From Arthrobacter sp. Y81 (lineage in GTDB: Bacteria > Actinomycetota > Actinomycetes > Actinomycetales > Micrococcaceae), in the NCBI RefSeq assembly GCF_002929335.1, contig NZ_PJIL01000001.1, positions 310,001 through 374,000 on the forward strand: a DNA stretch of 64,000 nt, read 5' to 3'. The stretch's first letter is position 1, and each line of letters starts with the position of its first letter. The notes below the pieces were generated by a model. That model was not told where the DNA came from. It worked only from the letters and a program-made list of their open reading frames with translations, and searched no databases. The translations under genes and the position numbers were made by a program. This document shows positions 8,467 to 17,597 of the stretch, piece after piece.

Positions 8467-10395
8467 ATGTCTGAAACCACCACCAACACCGCGGTAGCCA
8501 CTGCATCGCGCAGTGACCTGCGCAACGTCGCGATCGTGGCCCACGTTGACCACGGCAAGACCACGCTGGTCGACGCCATGCTCAAGCAGACCAACTCCTT
8601 TGCCGAGCACAACCACCTCGAAGACCGCGTCATGGACTCCGGTGACCTGGAACGCGAAAAAGGTATCACCATCCTGGCCAAGAACACCACGGTGGCCTAC
8701 AACGGACCGTCCTCCAAGGGCGAGACCATCACGATCAATGTGATCGACACCCCGGGCCACGCCGACTTCGGTGGCGAGGTGGAGCGCGGCCTGTCCATGG
8801 TTGACGGCGTTGTGCTCCTCGTCGATGCTTCCGAGGGTCCGCTGCCCCAGACCCGTTTCGTGCTTCGCAAGGCCCTCGCCGCGCACCTGCCGGTGATCCT
8901 GCTGGTCAACAAGACCGACCGCCCCGATGCGCGGATCGAAGAAGTTGTCCACGAGTCCATGGACCTGCTCCTGGGCCTGGCCTCCGACCTCGCCGACGAA
9001 GTTCCGGACCTCGACCTGGACAAGATCCTCGAAGTTCCGGTCGTCTACGCAGCAGCCAAGGTTGGCCGCGCCTCCCTCGAGCAGCCGGCTGACGGCACCG
9101 CTCCGGAGAACGAGGACCTTGAGCCGCTGTTCAAGACCATCATCGAGCACATCCCGGCACCGACGTACAACCCGAACGGTGTCCTGCAGGCGCACGTCAC
9201 CAACCTGGACGCCTCGCCGTTCCTGGGCCGCCTGGCTCTGCTCCGCATCTACAACGGCACCCTGCGCAAGGGCCAGACCGTTGCATGGGCACGTGCCAAC
9301 GGCGAGCTGAAGAACGTCAAGATCACCGAACTGCTGGCCACGAAGGCACTTGACCGCGTCCCGACCGAGTCCGCAGGCCCGGGCGAGATTGTTGCCGTCG
9401 CCGGCATCGAGGAGATCACCATCGGTGAGACCCTGACTGACGCCGAGAACCCGCAGCCGCTGCCGCTGATCACCGTGGACGATCCCGCGATCTCCATGAC
9501 CATCGGTATCAACACGTCGCCGCTGGCCGGCAAGGTCAAGGGCGCCAAGGTCACCGCCCGCCAGGTGAAGGACCGCCTGGACAAGGAACTGATCGGTAAC
9601 GTCTCCATCAAGGTTCTTCCCACCGAGCGTCCCGACGCCTGGGAAGTCCAGGGCCGTGGCGAGCTCGCGCTGGCCATCCTGGTTGAGCAGATGCGCCGCG
9701 AAGGCTTCGAGCTGACCGTGGGCAAGCCGCAGGTTGTCACCAAGACCGTCGACGGCAAGATCCACGAGCCGATGGAGCACATGACCATCGACGTGCCGGA
9801 AGAGTACCTCGGCGCCGTCACCCAGCTCATGGCTGCCCGTAAGGGCCGCATGACCAACATGGCCAACCACGGCACCGGCTGGTGCCGCATGGAGTTCATC
9901 GTTCCGGCCCGTGGCCTGATCGGTTTCCGCACCAAGTTCCTCACGGACACCCGCGGCGCCGGTATCGCGGCCTCGATCTCCGAGGGCTACGAGCCCTGGG
10001 CGGGCCCGATCGAATACCGCACCAACGGTTCGATGATCGCCGACCGCGCCGGTGTTGTGACGCCGTTTGCCATGATCAACCTGCAGGAACGCGGCTCCTT
10101 CTTCGTGAAGCCGACCTCCGAGGTCTACGAGGGCATGATTGTCGGCGAGAACTCCCGCGCCGACGACATGGACGTCAACATCACCAAGGAAAAGAAGCTC
10201 ACCAACATGCGTGCCGCTTCCTCCGACACCTTCGAGAACCTGACGCCGCCGCGCGACCTGACCCTCGAAGAATCCCTCGAATTCGCCCGCGAAGACGAGT
10301 GCGTCGAGGTTACCCCGGAGTCCATCCGGATCCGGAAGCTCATCCTGGACACCAACGAGCGGGCCAAGGCCAACCGCGCCCGCGCCAAGGTCTGA
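8467..10395 (+). CDS. typA: Translational GTPase TypA/BipA
   Basis: Ribosome-associated GTPase of the elongation-factor superfamily, involved in 50S assembly and stress or low-temperature growth. 642 residues. G1 is AHVDHGKT (25-32), G3 [11 protein letters not shown]4 NKTDR. These are followed by the domain II barrel, the EF-G-like domains III and V, and the TypA-specific C-terminal region containing [16 protein letters not shown]. The length is usual for actinobacterial TypA. A terminator begins 36 bases after the stop. M. tuberculosis Rv1165 is the recalled orthologue. Confidence 0.97.
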   Translation: MSETTTNTAVATASRSDLRNVAIVAHVDHGKTTLVDAMLKQTNSFAEHNHLEDRVMDSGDLEREKGITILAKNTTVAYNGPSSKGETITINVIDTPGHADFGGEVERGLSMVDGVVLLVDASEGPLPQTRFVLRKALAAHLPVILLVNKTDRPDARIEEVVHESMDLLLGLASDLADEVPDLDLDKILEVPVVYAAAKVGRASLEQPADGTAPENEDLEPLFKTIIEHIPAPTYNPNGVLQAHVTNLDASPFLGRLALLRIYNGTLRKGQTVAWARANGELKNVKITELLATKALDRVPTESAGPGEIVAVAGIEEITIGETLTDAENPQPLPLITVDDPAISMTIGINTSPLAGKVKGAKVTARQVKDRLDKELIGNVSIKVLPTERPDAWEVQGRGELALAILVEQMRREGFELTVGKPQVVTKTVDGKIHEPMEHMTIDVPEEYLGAVTQLMAARKGRMTNMANHGTGWCRMEFIVPARGLIGFRTKFLTDTRGAGIAASISEGYEPWAGPIEYRTNGSMIADRAGVVTPFAMINLQERGSFFVKPTSEVYEGMIVGENSRADDMDVNITKEKKLTNMRAASSDTFENLTPPRDLTLEESLEFAREDECVEVTPESIRIRKLILDTNERAKANRARAKV

Positions 10396-10422
10396 TCCCG
10401 GCACGTTCCGGTCATCACCCTC

Positions 10423-10824
10423 GTGAACAATAGAGCTGCCGGCATGGCAGGCGGCATTGCCGCCGCTGTGCCGGCAGCTCTTTTTGTGGCAGCAGCCGGG
10501 ACGGCCCTGCACCGCCAGCAGTGGATGCTGGCCGGTGTCATTCTCCCTTGGGGTGCCGTGGCAGCCCTGTTCCTGCTCGGCTCCGTCCAGCTGCTGCTCG
10601 GGGCGGCCTTCAGGTCCCTGACCCCGACGGCGGCCTGCGGCGTGCTGTGCTACATGCTGGCGGGCTGGTGGTCGATGCTGGAGCCCGGCAAGCGGCTCAT
10701 CGCCGGGGATATTTCCGGGAATATCTGGATCTACGGCATCGCAGGTACGTCGGTGCTTATGCTCGCCTGGTGCCGGCGCTACCGGCAGCCCCACACGCAG
10801 CCGCAGCCGCAGCCCCCGGCCTGA
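10423..10824 (+). CDS. Small integral membrane protein, DUF6113-like
   Basis: Function unknown. 133 residues with about four hydrophobic segments (roughly 9-27, 35-57, 66-80, 105-121) and a His/Gln/Pro-rich tail. The protein has no catalytic motif. The GTG start at 10423 has no ribosome site, and the first 20 codons coincide with a terminator hairpin (10432-10485). A later start such as 10526 is possible but would lose the first membrane segment. The resemblance to DUF6113 is from memory and weak. Confidence 0.6.
   Translation: MNNRAAGMAGGIAAAVPAALFVAAAGTALHRQQWMLAGVILPWGAVAALFLLGSVQLLLGAAFRSLTPTAACGVLCYMLAGWWSMLEPGKRLIAGDISGNIWIYGIAGTSVLMLAWCRRYRQPHTQPQPQPPA
10432..10485 (+). terminator. 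Intrinsic terminator of typA, inside the next reading frame
   Basis: Arms 10432-10444 and 10469-10481 are a perfect 13-base inverted repeat. A nested GGCGGCA-type hairpin lies between them and TTTTT follows at 10481-10485. This is a textbook Rho-independent terminator 36 bases after the typA stop. It lies within the first codons of the 10423-10824 frame. Confidence 0.75.
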
Positions 10825-10831
10825 CGGCGCG

Positions 10832-11341
10832 TCAGCCCGCCGTGGGGTCCCGGTGGTGCGCGATCATCAGCGAGGTGGCCTCACCGTCGTCGTCCGCCGG
10901 GAGCTGGACATATTCCTCAATGACCGCCCGCAGCTTGCCGAGCATTTCCTCGCGCCGGGCGGCATTGAATTTCACCCCGAGCCGCCAGACTTCGATGTCC
11001 TCCGGCGGGAGGTCCCTGGTCTCCTGCAGGAACGTCTCGATCAGGACCGGCGCTACGTTGTCCACGGGCGTCTGCCAGGACTTGCGGCTCGCTATATACG
11101 GAACCTCGACGGCGCCCCGGTTACCTTTTCGGCGCTCCTCCGCCACAAGGAATCCGGTCCGCACGAGTGTCCGGACGTGATGCAGGCTCGATGCCGGGTT
11201 GAGGCCCAGGAGCTCGGCGATTTCCTTGTTGGTCCGTGACTGGTGCAGGCACAGCCGCAGGATCCGCAGCCGCAACGGGGAGCTCAAGGCACGCCCCTTG
11301 GCCACAACGTCCGCATCAGTGCCCTGCCCCGGCCGATTCAT
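10832..11341 (-). CDS. Winged-helix transcriptional regulator (ArsR-like)
   Basis: Probable repressor of the adjacent, now broken, MFS exporter. 169 residues. A winged helix occupies about residues 15-85 (SPLRLRILRLCL, NKEIAELLGLNPASSLHHVRTLV recognition helix, wing with RRKGNRGAVEV). The C-terminal half is helical and presumably dimerising. The ATG at 11341 is chosen because a TACACT hexamer lies six bases upstream and a palindromic operator lies just beyond. The longer frame to 11383 would run through both. The gene looks intact although its presumed target is dead. Confidence 0.75.
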   Translation of the reverse strand: MNRPGQGTDADVVAKGRALSSPLRLRILRLCLHQSRTNKEIAELLGLNPASSLHHVRTLVRTGFLVAEERRKGNRGAVEVPYIASRKSWQTPVDNVAPVLIETFLQETRDLPPEDIEVWRLGVKFNAARREEMLGKLRAVIEEYVQLPADDDGEATSLMIAHHRDPTAG

Positions 11342-11347
11342 AAGGAA

Positions 11348-11353
11348 AGTGTA
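11348..11353 (-). promoter_or_regulatory. -10 box, leaderless start of the winged-helix regulator
   Basis: TACACT on the minus strand, 6 bases before the ATG at 11341, with no Shine-Dalgarno sequence. No convincing -35 is visible. Confidence 0.5.
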
Positions 11354-11358
11354 GCCAA

Positions 11359-11386
11359 GGAGTGATTGACACATGCCAATCACTCC
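11359..11386. promoter_or_regulatory. Palindromic operator between regulator and MFS remnant
   Basis: Perfect 10-base arms GGAGTGATTG (11359-11368) and CAATCACTCC (11377-11386) around 8 bases. It sits upstream of the regulator's -10 and in front of the MFS remnant. A second inverted repeat, TGCCAG-G-CTGGCA, follows at 11387-11399. The position suits an autoregulatory site. Confidence 0.6.
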
Positions 11387-11406
11387 TGCCAGGCTGGCAG
11401 GACGCC

Positions 11407-12307
11407 GTGACCGCCCGACCCTCTGCCGAACACACTGGCGGGCCCGCCGCCGGACTCGCCGCCTTCCTGGTGGTGGGGCTGCCCGCCGGCGCCTGGGTGG
11501 ACCGCTGGCTGAAACGCCGGACTATGATCACCGCGGACCTGGCTCGGATGGCCGCCATGGCCGCTGTCCCGCTCCTGTGGTGGGCCGGTGACCTGCAGAT
11601 CTGGCATCTTTACATGATTTCAGCGGTAGTGGGAGTGGCCACCGTCTTCTTTGATGTCTCCTACCAGAGCTTCGTTCCGTTGCTGGTTGCTCCCGGCAAA
11701 GTGGGGGAGGCGAACTCGAAGCTGGAGGTAACGGCCCAGCTCGCCCGGATCGGCTGACCTGCCGCCGGCGGCGCGCTCCTGACGGTGTTGACGGCGCCGC
11801 TGCTGTTCAGTGGCGAATCCCTGGGCTACCTGTTGTCGGCCGTCTTCCCGGGACGCACGCGGGACGGTGAGAGGCGGCTCCCTGCGGCGGACAGGAACTC
11901 CCTGGGAGCCGAGATCAGGGAGGGCCTGGGGTTCGTGGCAGCGCATCCCCTCATCATTCCGGCGGGCGCCCTGGTCAGCTCGCTCTTCCTGGGCCTGGTG
12001 CCTGTTGCTGCGCTCCAGGCGGACCGTACCGTGCCGCTGGTGCTCCTGACTGTTTCCGAATTCGGCTTTGCCTTCGGTGTGCCCGCCGCGGCTGCTCGGC
12101 AGGATGAATGCCTCAATCAGGTTCGTCGTCTGGGGAGTGATGCCGCTCGCTGCGCTGGCCGCAGGTTACCTTGGGGGAGAACTGGGCCTTGTGCCAGCCA
12201 TGTGGCCTGGCGTTGCGGTAAGCCTGCTCTCCGTGGCGCCGGTGCTAATTTCTGCCTTCCCCGGAATGCGCAAGCTCCCGGACAGCGTGGAGACGGGCAG
12301 TTCCTAG
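11407..12307 (+). pseudogene. Decayed MFS transporter (in-frame stop, frameshift, internal deletions)
   Basis: Remnant of a drug- or siderophore-exporter-like MFS protein. From 11407 it encodes recognisable MFS sequence (FLVVGLPAGAWVDRWLKRR, the TM2-loop2 motif) but lacks the first membrane segment. A TGA at 11755-11757 interrupts LARIG-stop-PAAGGALL. The frame continues unbroken afterwards, so a Gly codon (GGA) probably mutated to TGA. Around 12060-12100 the frame shifts: RLLGRMNASIRFVVWGVMPL and a typical C-terminal MFS segment continue in another frame to a stop at 12307. About four central helices are missing. The region totals about 900 bases against roughly 1,230 expected. Confidence 0.85.
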
Positions 12308-12549
12308 GGAGCCGTCCGCGGGGCGCGCCTCGCCGGCGCCGGCGGCACCGGCTTCGCGGCCACCACCAGTGTCAACGGAATAACGACGTCGGCCCGCCGC
12401 GTGCGGACCGTGCAGTCGGTATCGCTGATCGCCACCAGATCGCCCAGCGCATCCGTCAGGCCATCCGATATCCTGTACCGCACCACCACCCGCGTGCCCA
12501 GGGAGGCGCCTTCAAGGAACTGCCGGGGAGTGGGGATCTGCGAATTCAC
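12304..12549 (-). CDS. Stand-alone SH3-like domain protein (Rv0428c N-terminal type)
   Basis: Function unknown. 81 residues with a small beta-barrel pattern: LGTRVVVRYRI, LGDLVAISDTDCTVRTR, then VVAAKPVPPAP. It resembles the N-terminal SH3-like domain of the mycobacterial acetyltransferase Rv0428c (my recollection, not searched), but no acetyltransferase domain is attached. The GTG at 12549 is preferred over the tandem GTG at 12552 because TAGTAT then lies six bases upstream. Its stop overlaps the end of the MFS pseudogene by four bases. Confidence 0.55.
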   Translation of the reverse strand: MNSQIPTPRQFLEGASLGTRVVVRYRISDGLTDALGDLVAISDTDCTVRTRRADVVIPLTLVVAAKPVPPAPARRAPRTAP

Positions 12550-12555
12550 CACTTC

Positions 12556-12561
12556 ATACTA
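12556..12561 (-). promoter_or_regulatory. -10 box, leaderless start of the SH3-like gene
   Basis: TAGTAT on the minus strand, 6 bases before GTG 12549. No Shine-Dalgarno sequence. Confidence 0.45.
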
Positions 12562-12610
12562 GGACTCCGGGCTTGTATGACGCGCCGCTAGGTTCGCGGG
12601 AACAGGCTGT

Positions 12611-12618
12611 TAGATAAT
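12611..12618 (+). promoter_or_regulatory. Candidate -10 element of fdxA
   Basis: TAGATAAT about 80 bases before the ferredoxin start, in the only intergenic space available. The -35 is not obvious. This gene has a GGAGAGG ribosome site, unlike the leaderless genes nearby. Confidence 0.4.
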
Positions 12619-12700
12619 AGGCTCAGAAGTCAGCAGTCCGGCGCTCAGGCCGGGAGTGATAACCGGCAGGTGCCGGAACCAACGTGGAGAGGCAAGGGAC

Positions 12701-13027
12701 GTGACGTACGTAATCGCGCAGCCGTGTGTAGATGTCAAGGACAAGGCATGTATTGAAGAATGCCCCGTCGATTGCATCTACGAGGGTGAGCGGTCCCTCT
12801 ACATCCACCCGGACGAGTGCGTCGACTGCGGTGCCTGCGAGCCCGTCTGCCCTGTTGAGGCCATTTACTACGAGGACGACACCCCGGATGAGTGGGCCGA
12901 CTACTACAAGGCGAACGTCGAATTCTTTGACGACCTTGGATCGCCGGGCGGTGCCGCGAAGGTCGGCAACACCCACACCGACCACCCGATGATTGCTGCC
13001 TTGCCGCCCCAGAACCAGGACCACTGA
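12701..13027 (+). CDS. fdxA: 7Fe-8S type ferredoxin
   Basis: Small soluble electron carrier, 108 residues. N-terminal cluster ligands are in PCVDVKDKACIEECPVDC and the second cluster ligands in CVDCGACEPVCP, the pattern of one 3Fe-4S plus one 4Fe-4S cluster. The acidic C-terminal extension (DEWADYYKANVEFF) is the actinobacterial FdxA/FdxC type. Start is GTG 12701 with GGAGAGG at 12686-12692. It lies 10 bases upstream of dapC, the same pairing I recall for Rv1177-Rv1178. Confidence 0.95.
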   Translation: MTYVIAQPCVDVKDKACIEECPVDCIYEGERSLYIHPDECVDCGACEPVCPVEAIYYEDDTPDEWADYYKANVEFFDDLGSPGGAAKVGNTHTDHPMIAALPPQNQDH

Positions 13028-13037
13028 GGCGCCTGGC

Positions 13038-14186
13038 GTGACTTCGGCGGTACGCAGCTTCGGCCTCAGCCTGCCCGACTACCCGTGGGAGGCCATGGCG
13101 CCCTATCTTGCCAGGGCGGCAGAGCACCCCGGCGGGGCGGTTAACCTCTCCATCGGCACACCGGTGGATCACACGCCCCCTCTGGTCCAGGAGGCGCTCC
13201 AGAAGGCAGCAGACGCCCCCGGATACCCCACAGTGCACGGCACGCCGGCACTCCGCGCGGCCATCGCCGAGTGGTTCGGCCGCCGCCGCGGCGTTCCCGG
13301 GGTGGACCCGCAGCATGTGATGCCTACGGTCGGTTCCAAGGAACTTGTGGCGTGGCTGCCGTTCCTTTTGGGGCTCAAGCCGGGCGACGTCGTCGTCCGT
13401 CCGACAGTTGCCTACCCCACCTACGACATCGGGGCGACGTTCGCGGGAGCCGAACAGATCGCCGCTGACGACCTCGACCAACTGGACGACGAAACGCGGC
13501 AGCGTGTCCGGCTGGTGTGGGTCAACTCGCCAGCCAACCCCACCGGAAGCGTCCGCGACACCGCATCCCTGAAGCGGATAGTGGACCAGGCCCGCGCCCT
13601 CGGCGCCGTGGTGGCATCCGACGAATGCTACGCGGAGCTTGGCTGGGGGGAATGGGACGTCCAGCGGGGCGGCCAGCCCGTGCCCAGCATCCTGGACCCG
13701 CGCGTTTCCGAGGGTTCCCACGAGGGGCTGCTGGCGGTGTACTCACTCAGCAAGCAGTCGAACCTTGCAGGGTACCGTGCGGCCTTTGTGGCCGGTGACC
13801 CGGTACTCATGGCCAATCTGGTGAACAGCCGCAAGCATGCGGGCATGATTGTTCCCTACCCGGTCCAGGAAGCCATGCGCGTGGCGCTTGGCGACGACGC
13901 CCACGTCCAGGTGCAGAAGGACCTGTACCGCGGCCGGCGGGAACGGATCGTGCCGGCACTCGAGGCATTCGGGCTGACGATTCACGAATCGCAGGCCGGG
14001 CTTTACCTGTGGTGCACTGCCGGTGAAGCCACATGGGACACCGTGGGCAGGCTCGCCGAGATCGGCATCGTGGTAGGTCCCGGCGTTTTCTACGGCGATG
14101 CAGGCGGCGGGTTCATTCGCGTTGCGCTGACGGCCGCGGACGAACGGATCGATGCGGCTGTGGAGCGGCTGTCTATCGGCGCGTAG
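13038..14186 (+). CDS. dapC: Succinyldiaminopimelate transaminase
   Basis: PLP enzyme of fold type I. It transfers an amino group from glutamate to N-succinyl-2-amino-6-oxopimelate in diaminopimelate and lysine synthesis. 382 residues; the substrate motif NSPANPTG is near 164-170, Asp195 in SDECY lies over the pyridine ring, and Lys239 in SLSKQSNLAGYR is the Schiff-base lysine. The GTG at 13038 is used because it follows the fdxA stop by 10 bases. The specific assignment rests on family resemblance and on dapD and dapE being 6-7 kb away. General aminotransferase activity is certain. Confidence 0.9.
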   Translation: MTSAVRSFGLSLPDYPWEAMAPYLARAAEHPGGAVNLSIGTPVDHTPPLVQEALQKAADAPGYPTVHGTPALRAAIAEWFGRRRGVPGVDPQHVMPTVGSKELVAWLPFLLGLKPGDVVVRPTVAYPTYDIGATFAGAEQIAADDLDQLDDETRQRVRLVWVNSPANPTGSVRDTASLKRIVDQARALGAVVASDECYAELGWGEWDVQRGGQPVPSILDPRVSEGSHEGLLAVYSLSKQSNLAGYRAAFVAGDPVLMANLVNSRKHAGMIVPYPVQEAMRVALGDDAHVQVQKDLYRGRRERIVPALEAFGLTIHESQAGLYLWCTAGEATWDTVGRLAEIGIVVGPGVFYGDAGGGFIRVALTAADERIDAAVERLSIGA

Positions 14187-14220
14187 CCGCCACGAAGCAG
14201 GCGCAGGTCCGTAACAATGG

Positions 14221-14236
14221 TGTGACACGCGACACA
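14221..14236. promoter_or_regulatory. CRP/GlxR-like site upstream of gltA
   Basis: TGTGA-CACGCG-ACACA matches TGTGA-N6-TCACA at nine of ten conserved positions. It lies about 210 bases before the citrate synthase start. In Corynebacterium gltA is a known GlxR target, so a cAMP-type regulator is plausible. Confidence 0.4.
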
Positions 14237-14259
14237 AGTGGGGCGTTTTTGGGGCATTT

Positions 14260-14281
14260 TGGCACTACCGGATTAGTGCCA
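14260..14281. promoter_or_regulatory. Palindrome TGGCACTA-N6-TAGTGCCA upstream of gltA
   Basis: Perfect 8-base arms at 14260-14267 and 14274-14281, without a T-run. It lies between the CRP-like site and the AT-rich TTTTTAACTGACTAT stretch that probably holds the gltA promoter. It looks like a dimeric repressor or activator site. The regulator is unknown. Confidence 0.4.
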
Positions 14282-14446
14282 CCTTGCTTTGGAGCGGTAC
14301 TTTTTAACTGACTATCAATGGTGGCTTTCTACAAGAAGGTAGCCCGACCGTTGGAATCCCTGCCCATGCAGGCTCCTCGGGCGGCTTCACCAGATGTTGG
14401 ATCAAGCTTTCTACAGAGAGGCCCTGACGCCTCATGAGGAGACTCC

Positions 14447-15730
<1,284 letters not shown>

Positions 15731-15744
15731 ATCCCCCACCGGTT

Positions 15745-15790
15745 ACGACGCCGGCCGCGCACCCAAGGTGCGCGGCCGGCGTCGTTGTTT
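15745..15790. terminator. Bidirectional terminator between gltA and galE
   Basis: Perfect 19-base arms 15745-15763 and 15767-15785 around CAA, followed by TGTTT. It serves convergent gltA and galE. Confidence 0.85.
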
Positions 15791-15808
15791 AACGTCGAGG
15801 CGGGGACG

Positions 15809-16822
15809 TTAGGAGTTGTAGCCCATGGGGTTGTTCTTCTGCCAGCGCCAGTGGTCCTCGCACATCTGGTCCACGGTCTTCGTGGTGGACCAGCTCAGGT
15901 CAGCCAGGGCGGAGGTGGCATCGGCCCAGAAGGCCGGGAGGTCGCCTGCGCGGCGGCCGGTGATCTCGTAGGGGATTTTGTGCCCCACGGCCCTTTCAAA
16001 GGATCGAAGCACTTCCAGTACCGAGGAGCCCCTGCCGGAGCCAAGGTTCCAGCGGTAGACGCCGGTACGGTCAGCCACGTGGTCCAGGGCTGCCACGTGG
16101 CCTTCGGCGAGGTCCACGACGTGGATGTAGTCACGCAGGCAGGTGCCGTCCGGGGTGTCGTAGTCGCCGCCGAACACCATGAGCTTGTCCCGCCGGCCCA
16201 CAGCCACCTGGGCAATGAACGGGACGAGGTTGTTGGGGATGCCCTGGGGGTCTTCGCCGATCCGGCCGGACGGGTGTGCGCCCACCGGGTTGAAGTAGCG
16301 CAGGAGTGCGATGTGCCAGCGGCTGTCCGCGGCGCCGAGGTCCGAAAGGATGTCCTCGATCTGTTCCTTGGTCCGGCCGTAGGGGTTGTTGGCGCCGATC
16401 TCCATCTTTTCCACATAGGGGATGGGGTTATGCTCGCCGTACACGGTTGCCGAGGAGCTGAACACGAGGGAGCGGACGTCATGCTTGTCCATGACGCGGA
16501 TCAGGTTCAGCGTGCCGACGAGGTTGTTGTAGTAGTACTTCAGCGGCTCCCGGACCGATTCACCCACAGCCTTCAGGCCGGCGAAGTGGATCACTGCGTC
16601 GATCCGGTCCTGCGCGAAAACGGCGTCGACGGCCGGCTCGTCCACGAGGTCAACGTTGTGGAACACCGCCTCCTTGCCGCTGAGCTCGGCCACGCGGCGC
16701 AGCGACTCCTCGCTCGAGTTGACGAGGTTGTCGATGACCACCACGTCATGGCCGGCTTCCTGCAGGGACAGTACTGTGTGCGACCCGATATACCCGGTGC
16801 CGCCCGTGACCAGAATTCTCAT
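15809..16822 (-). CDS. galE: UDP-glucose 4-epimerase
   Basis: Interconverts UDP-glucose and UDP-galactose with bound NAD, for galactose use and envelope polysaccharides. 337 residues. The Rossmann motif GGTGYIGSH lies at the N-terminus. The SSATVYGE serine and the Tyr-x-x-x-Lys pair in NPYGRTKEQ form the SDR active site. The C-terminal WRWQKNNPMGY is typical. The ATG at 16822 puts the NAD motif at residue 7. The longer frame to 17170 is a shadow of the divergent TetR gene. Confidence 0.96.
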   Translation of the reverse strand: MRILVTGGTGYIGSHTVLSLQEAGHDVVVIDNLVNSSEESLRRVAELSGKEAVFHNVDLVDEPAVDAVFAQDRIDAVIHFAGLKAVGESVREPLKYYYNNLVGTLNLIRVMDKHDVRSLVFSSSATVYGEHNPIPYVEKMEIGANNPYGRTKEQIEDILSDLGAADSRWHIALLRYFNPVGAHPSGRIGEDPQGIPNNLVPFIAQVAVGRRDKLMVFGGDYDTPDGTCLRDYIHVVDLAEGHVAALDHVADRTGVYRWNLGSGRGSSVLEVLRSFERAVGHKIPYEITGRRAGDLPAFWADATSALADLSWSTTKTVDQMCEDHWRWQKNNPMGYNS

Positions 16823-16829
16823 AGGCCCA

Positions 16830-16835
16830 ACGCTA
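16830..16835 (-). promoter_or_regulatory. -10 box, leaderless start of galE
   Basis: TAGCGT on the minus strand, 7 bases before ATG 16822. No ribosome site in the gap. Confidence 0.45.
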
Positions 16836-16903
16836 TCCCAATTGGCCAGCCTGCTGCCCGTGTTGCCCACGCCTTGGCGGCACAACTGTGCTAAATAATA
16901 GGG

Positions 16904-17539
16904 GTGCCTAAAATCGTTGATGCCGCAGTCCGGCGACAGGAAGTTGTTGAAGCAGTCTTCAGGATCATCGCCGCGGACGGGCTGGAACGGGCCTCCCTGC
17001 GTGAGGTCGCTGATGAGGCAGGGCTTGCGGTGGGTTCCGTCCGCCACTACTTTGCCAGCAGCGACGAGCTCCTGGCCCACTCCTTCGGGGTTGTGGTGGA
17101 CCGGATCACCGGCCGGCTGGACGCAGCCCGGGAGGACCTCATGCAACTGGCCCCGGGGACGGCGGGGCACAGTGAAGGGGTGTTAACACTGCTGGGCCAG
17201 TTCCTGCCGCTCGACGAGGAACGTGCCGTGGACGCGTGCGTCTGGATGGCGTTCAAGAACGCGGCCAGGATCAGGCCCTTCCTGGCCGCCGAGGCTGACC
17301 GCAGCCACCGGGCGGTAGCAGCCGTTGTGGGGTGGCTCATCATGGAACTTCGGGCGCCCGGGGAGCTGGACGACGACGGTCACCAGTTCCTGGTCACCGA
17401 AGCGGAGCGGCTGCTCGCCACCCTGGACGGCCTGACGATGCACGCCCTGCTGCAGCCGGAATGGATGACCGCGGAAATGTGCCGGGACGTGCTGTCATCC
17501 CACATGCAGAGCCTTGTCGAGTCTCCAGCCGCCCATTAA
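16904..17539 (+). CDS. TetR-family transcriptional regulator
   Basis: DNA-binding one-component regulator; ligand and targets are unknown. 211 residues. The N-terminal HTH spans about 10-55 (ASLREVADEAGLAVGSVRHYFASSDELL), followed by an all-helical ligand domain. GTG 16904 follows TAAATAAT by four bases and has no Shine-Dalgarno, so it is probably leaderless. It is divergent from galE across 81 bases and may regulate either galE or the gene at 17598. The frame is compact with no sign of decay. Confidence 0.88.
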   Translation: MPKIVDAAVRRQEVVEAVFRIIAADGLERASLREVADEAGLAVGSVRHYFASSDELLAHSFGVVVDRITGRLDAAREDLMQLAPGTAGHSEGVLTLLGQFLPLDEERAVDACVWMAFKNAARIRPFLAAEADRSHRAVAAVVGWLIMELRAPGELDDDGHQFLVTEAERLLATLDGLTMHALLQPEWMTAEMCRDVLSSHMQSLVESPAAH

Positions 17540-17597
17540 CGTCGGTAGTCATCAGGAATACACTGAGACAGTAAACAAGCCAAGGGAGGCCATTCGG

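Noticed and set aside
8170..10794. An 874-codon open frame opposite typA
   Set aside because: It mirrors the codon bias of typA, has a His/Asp/Gly/Val-rich composition without any domain, and no start signal. It is an antisense shadow.
15809..17170. A 453-residue version of GalE
   Set aside because: The extra 116 residues are antisense to the TetR gene. The NAD-binding motif must be near the N-terminus, as with ATG 16822.
16904..17539. TetR gene as part of a defence or mobile island
   Set aside because: It is flanked by housekeeping genes (galE, dapD). There are no integrase, transposase, direct repeats or composition break.
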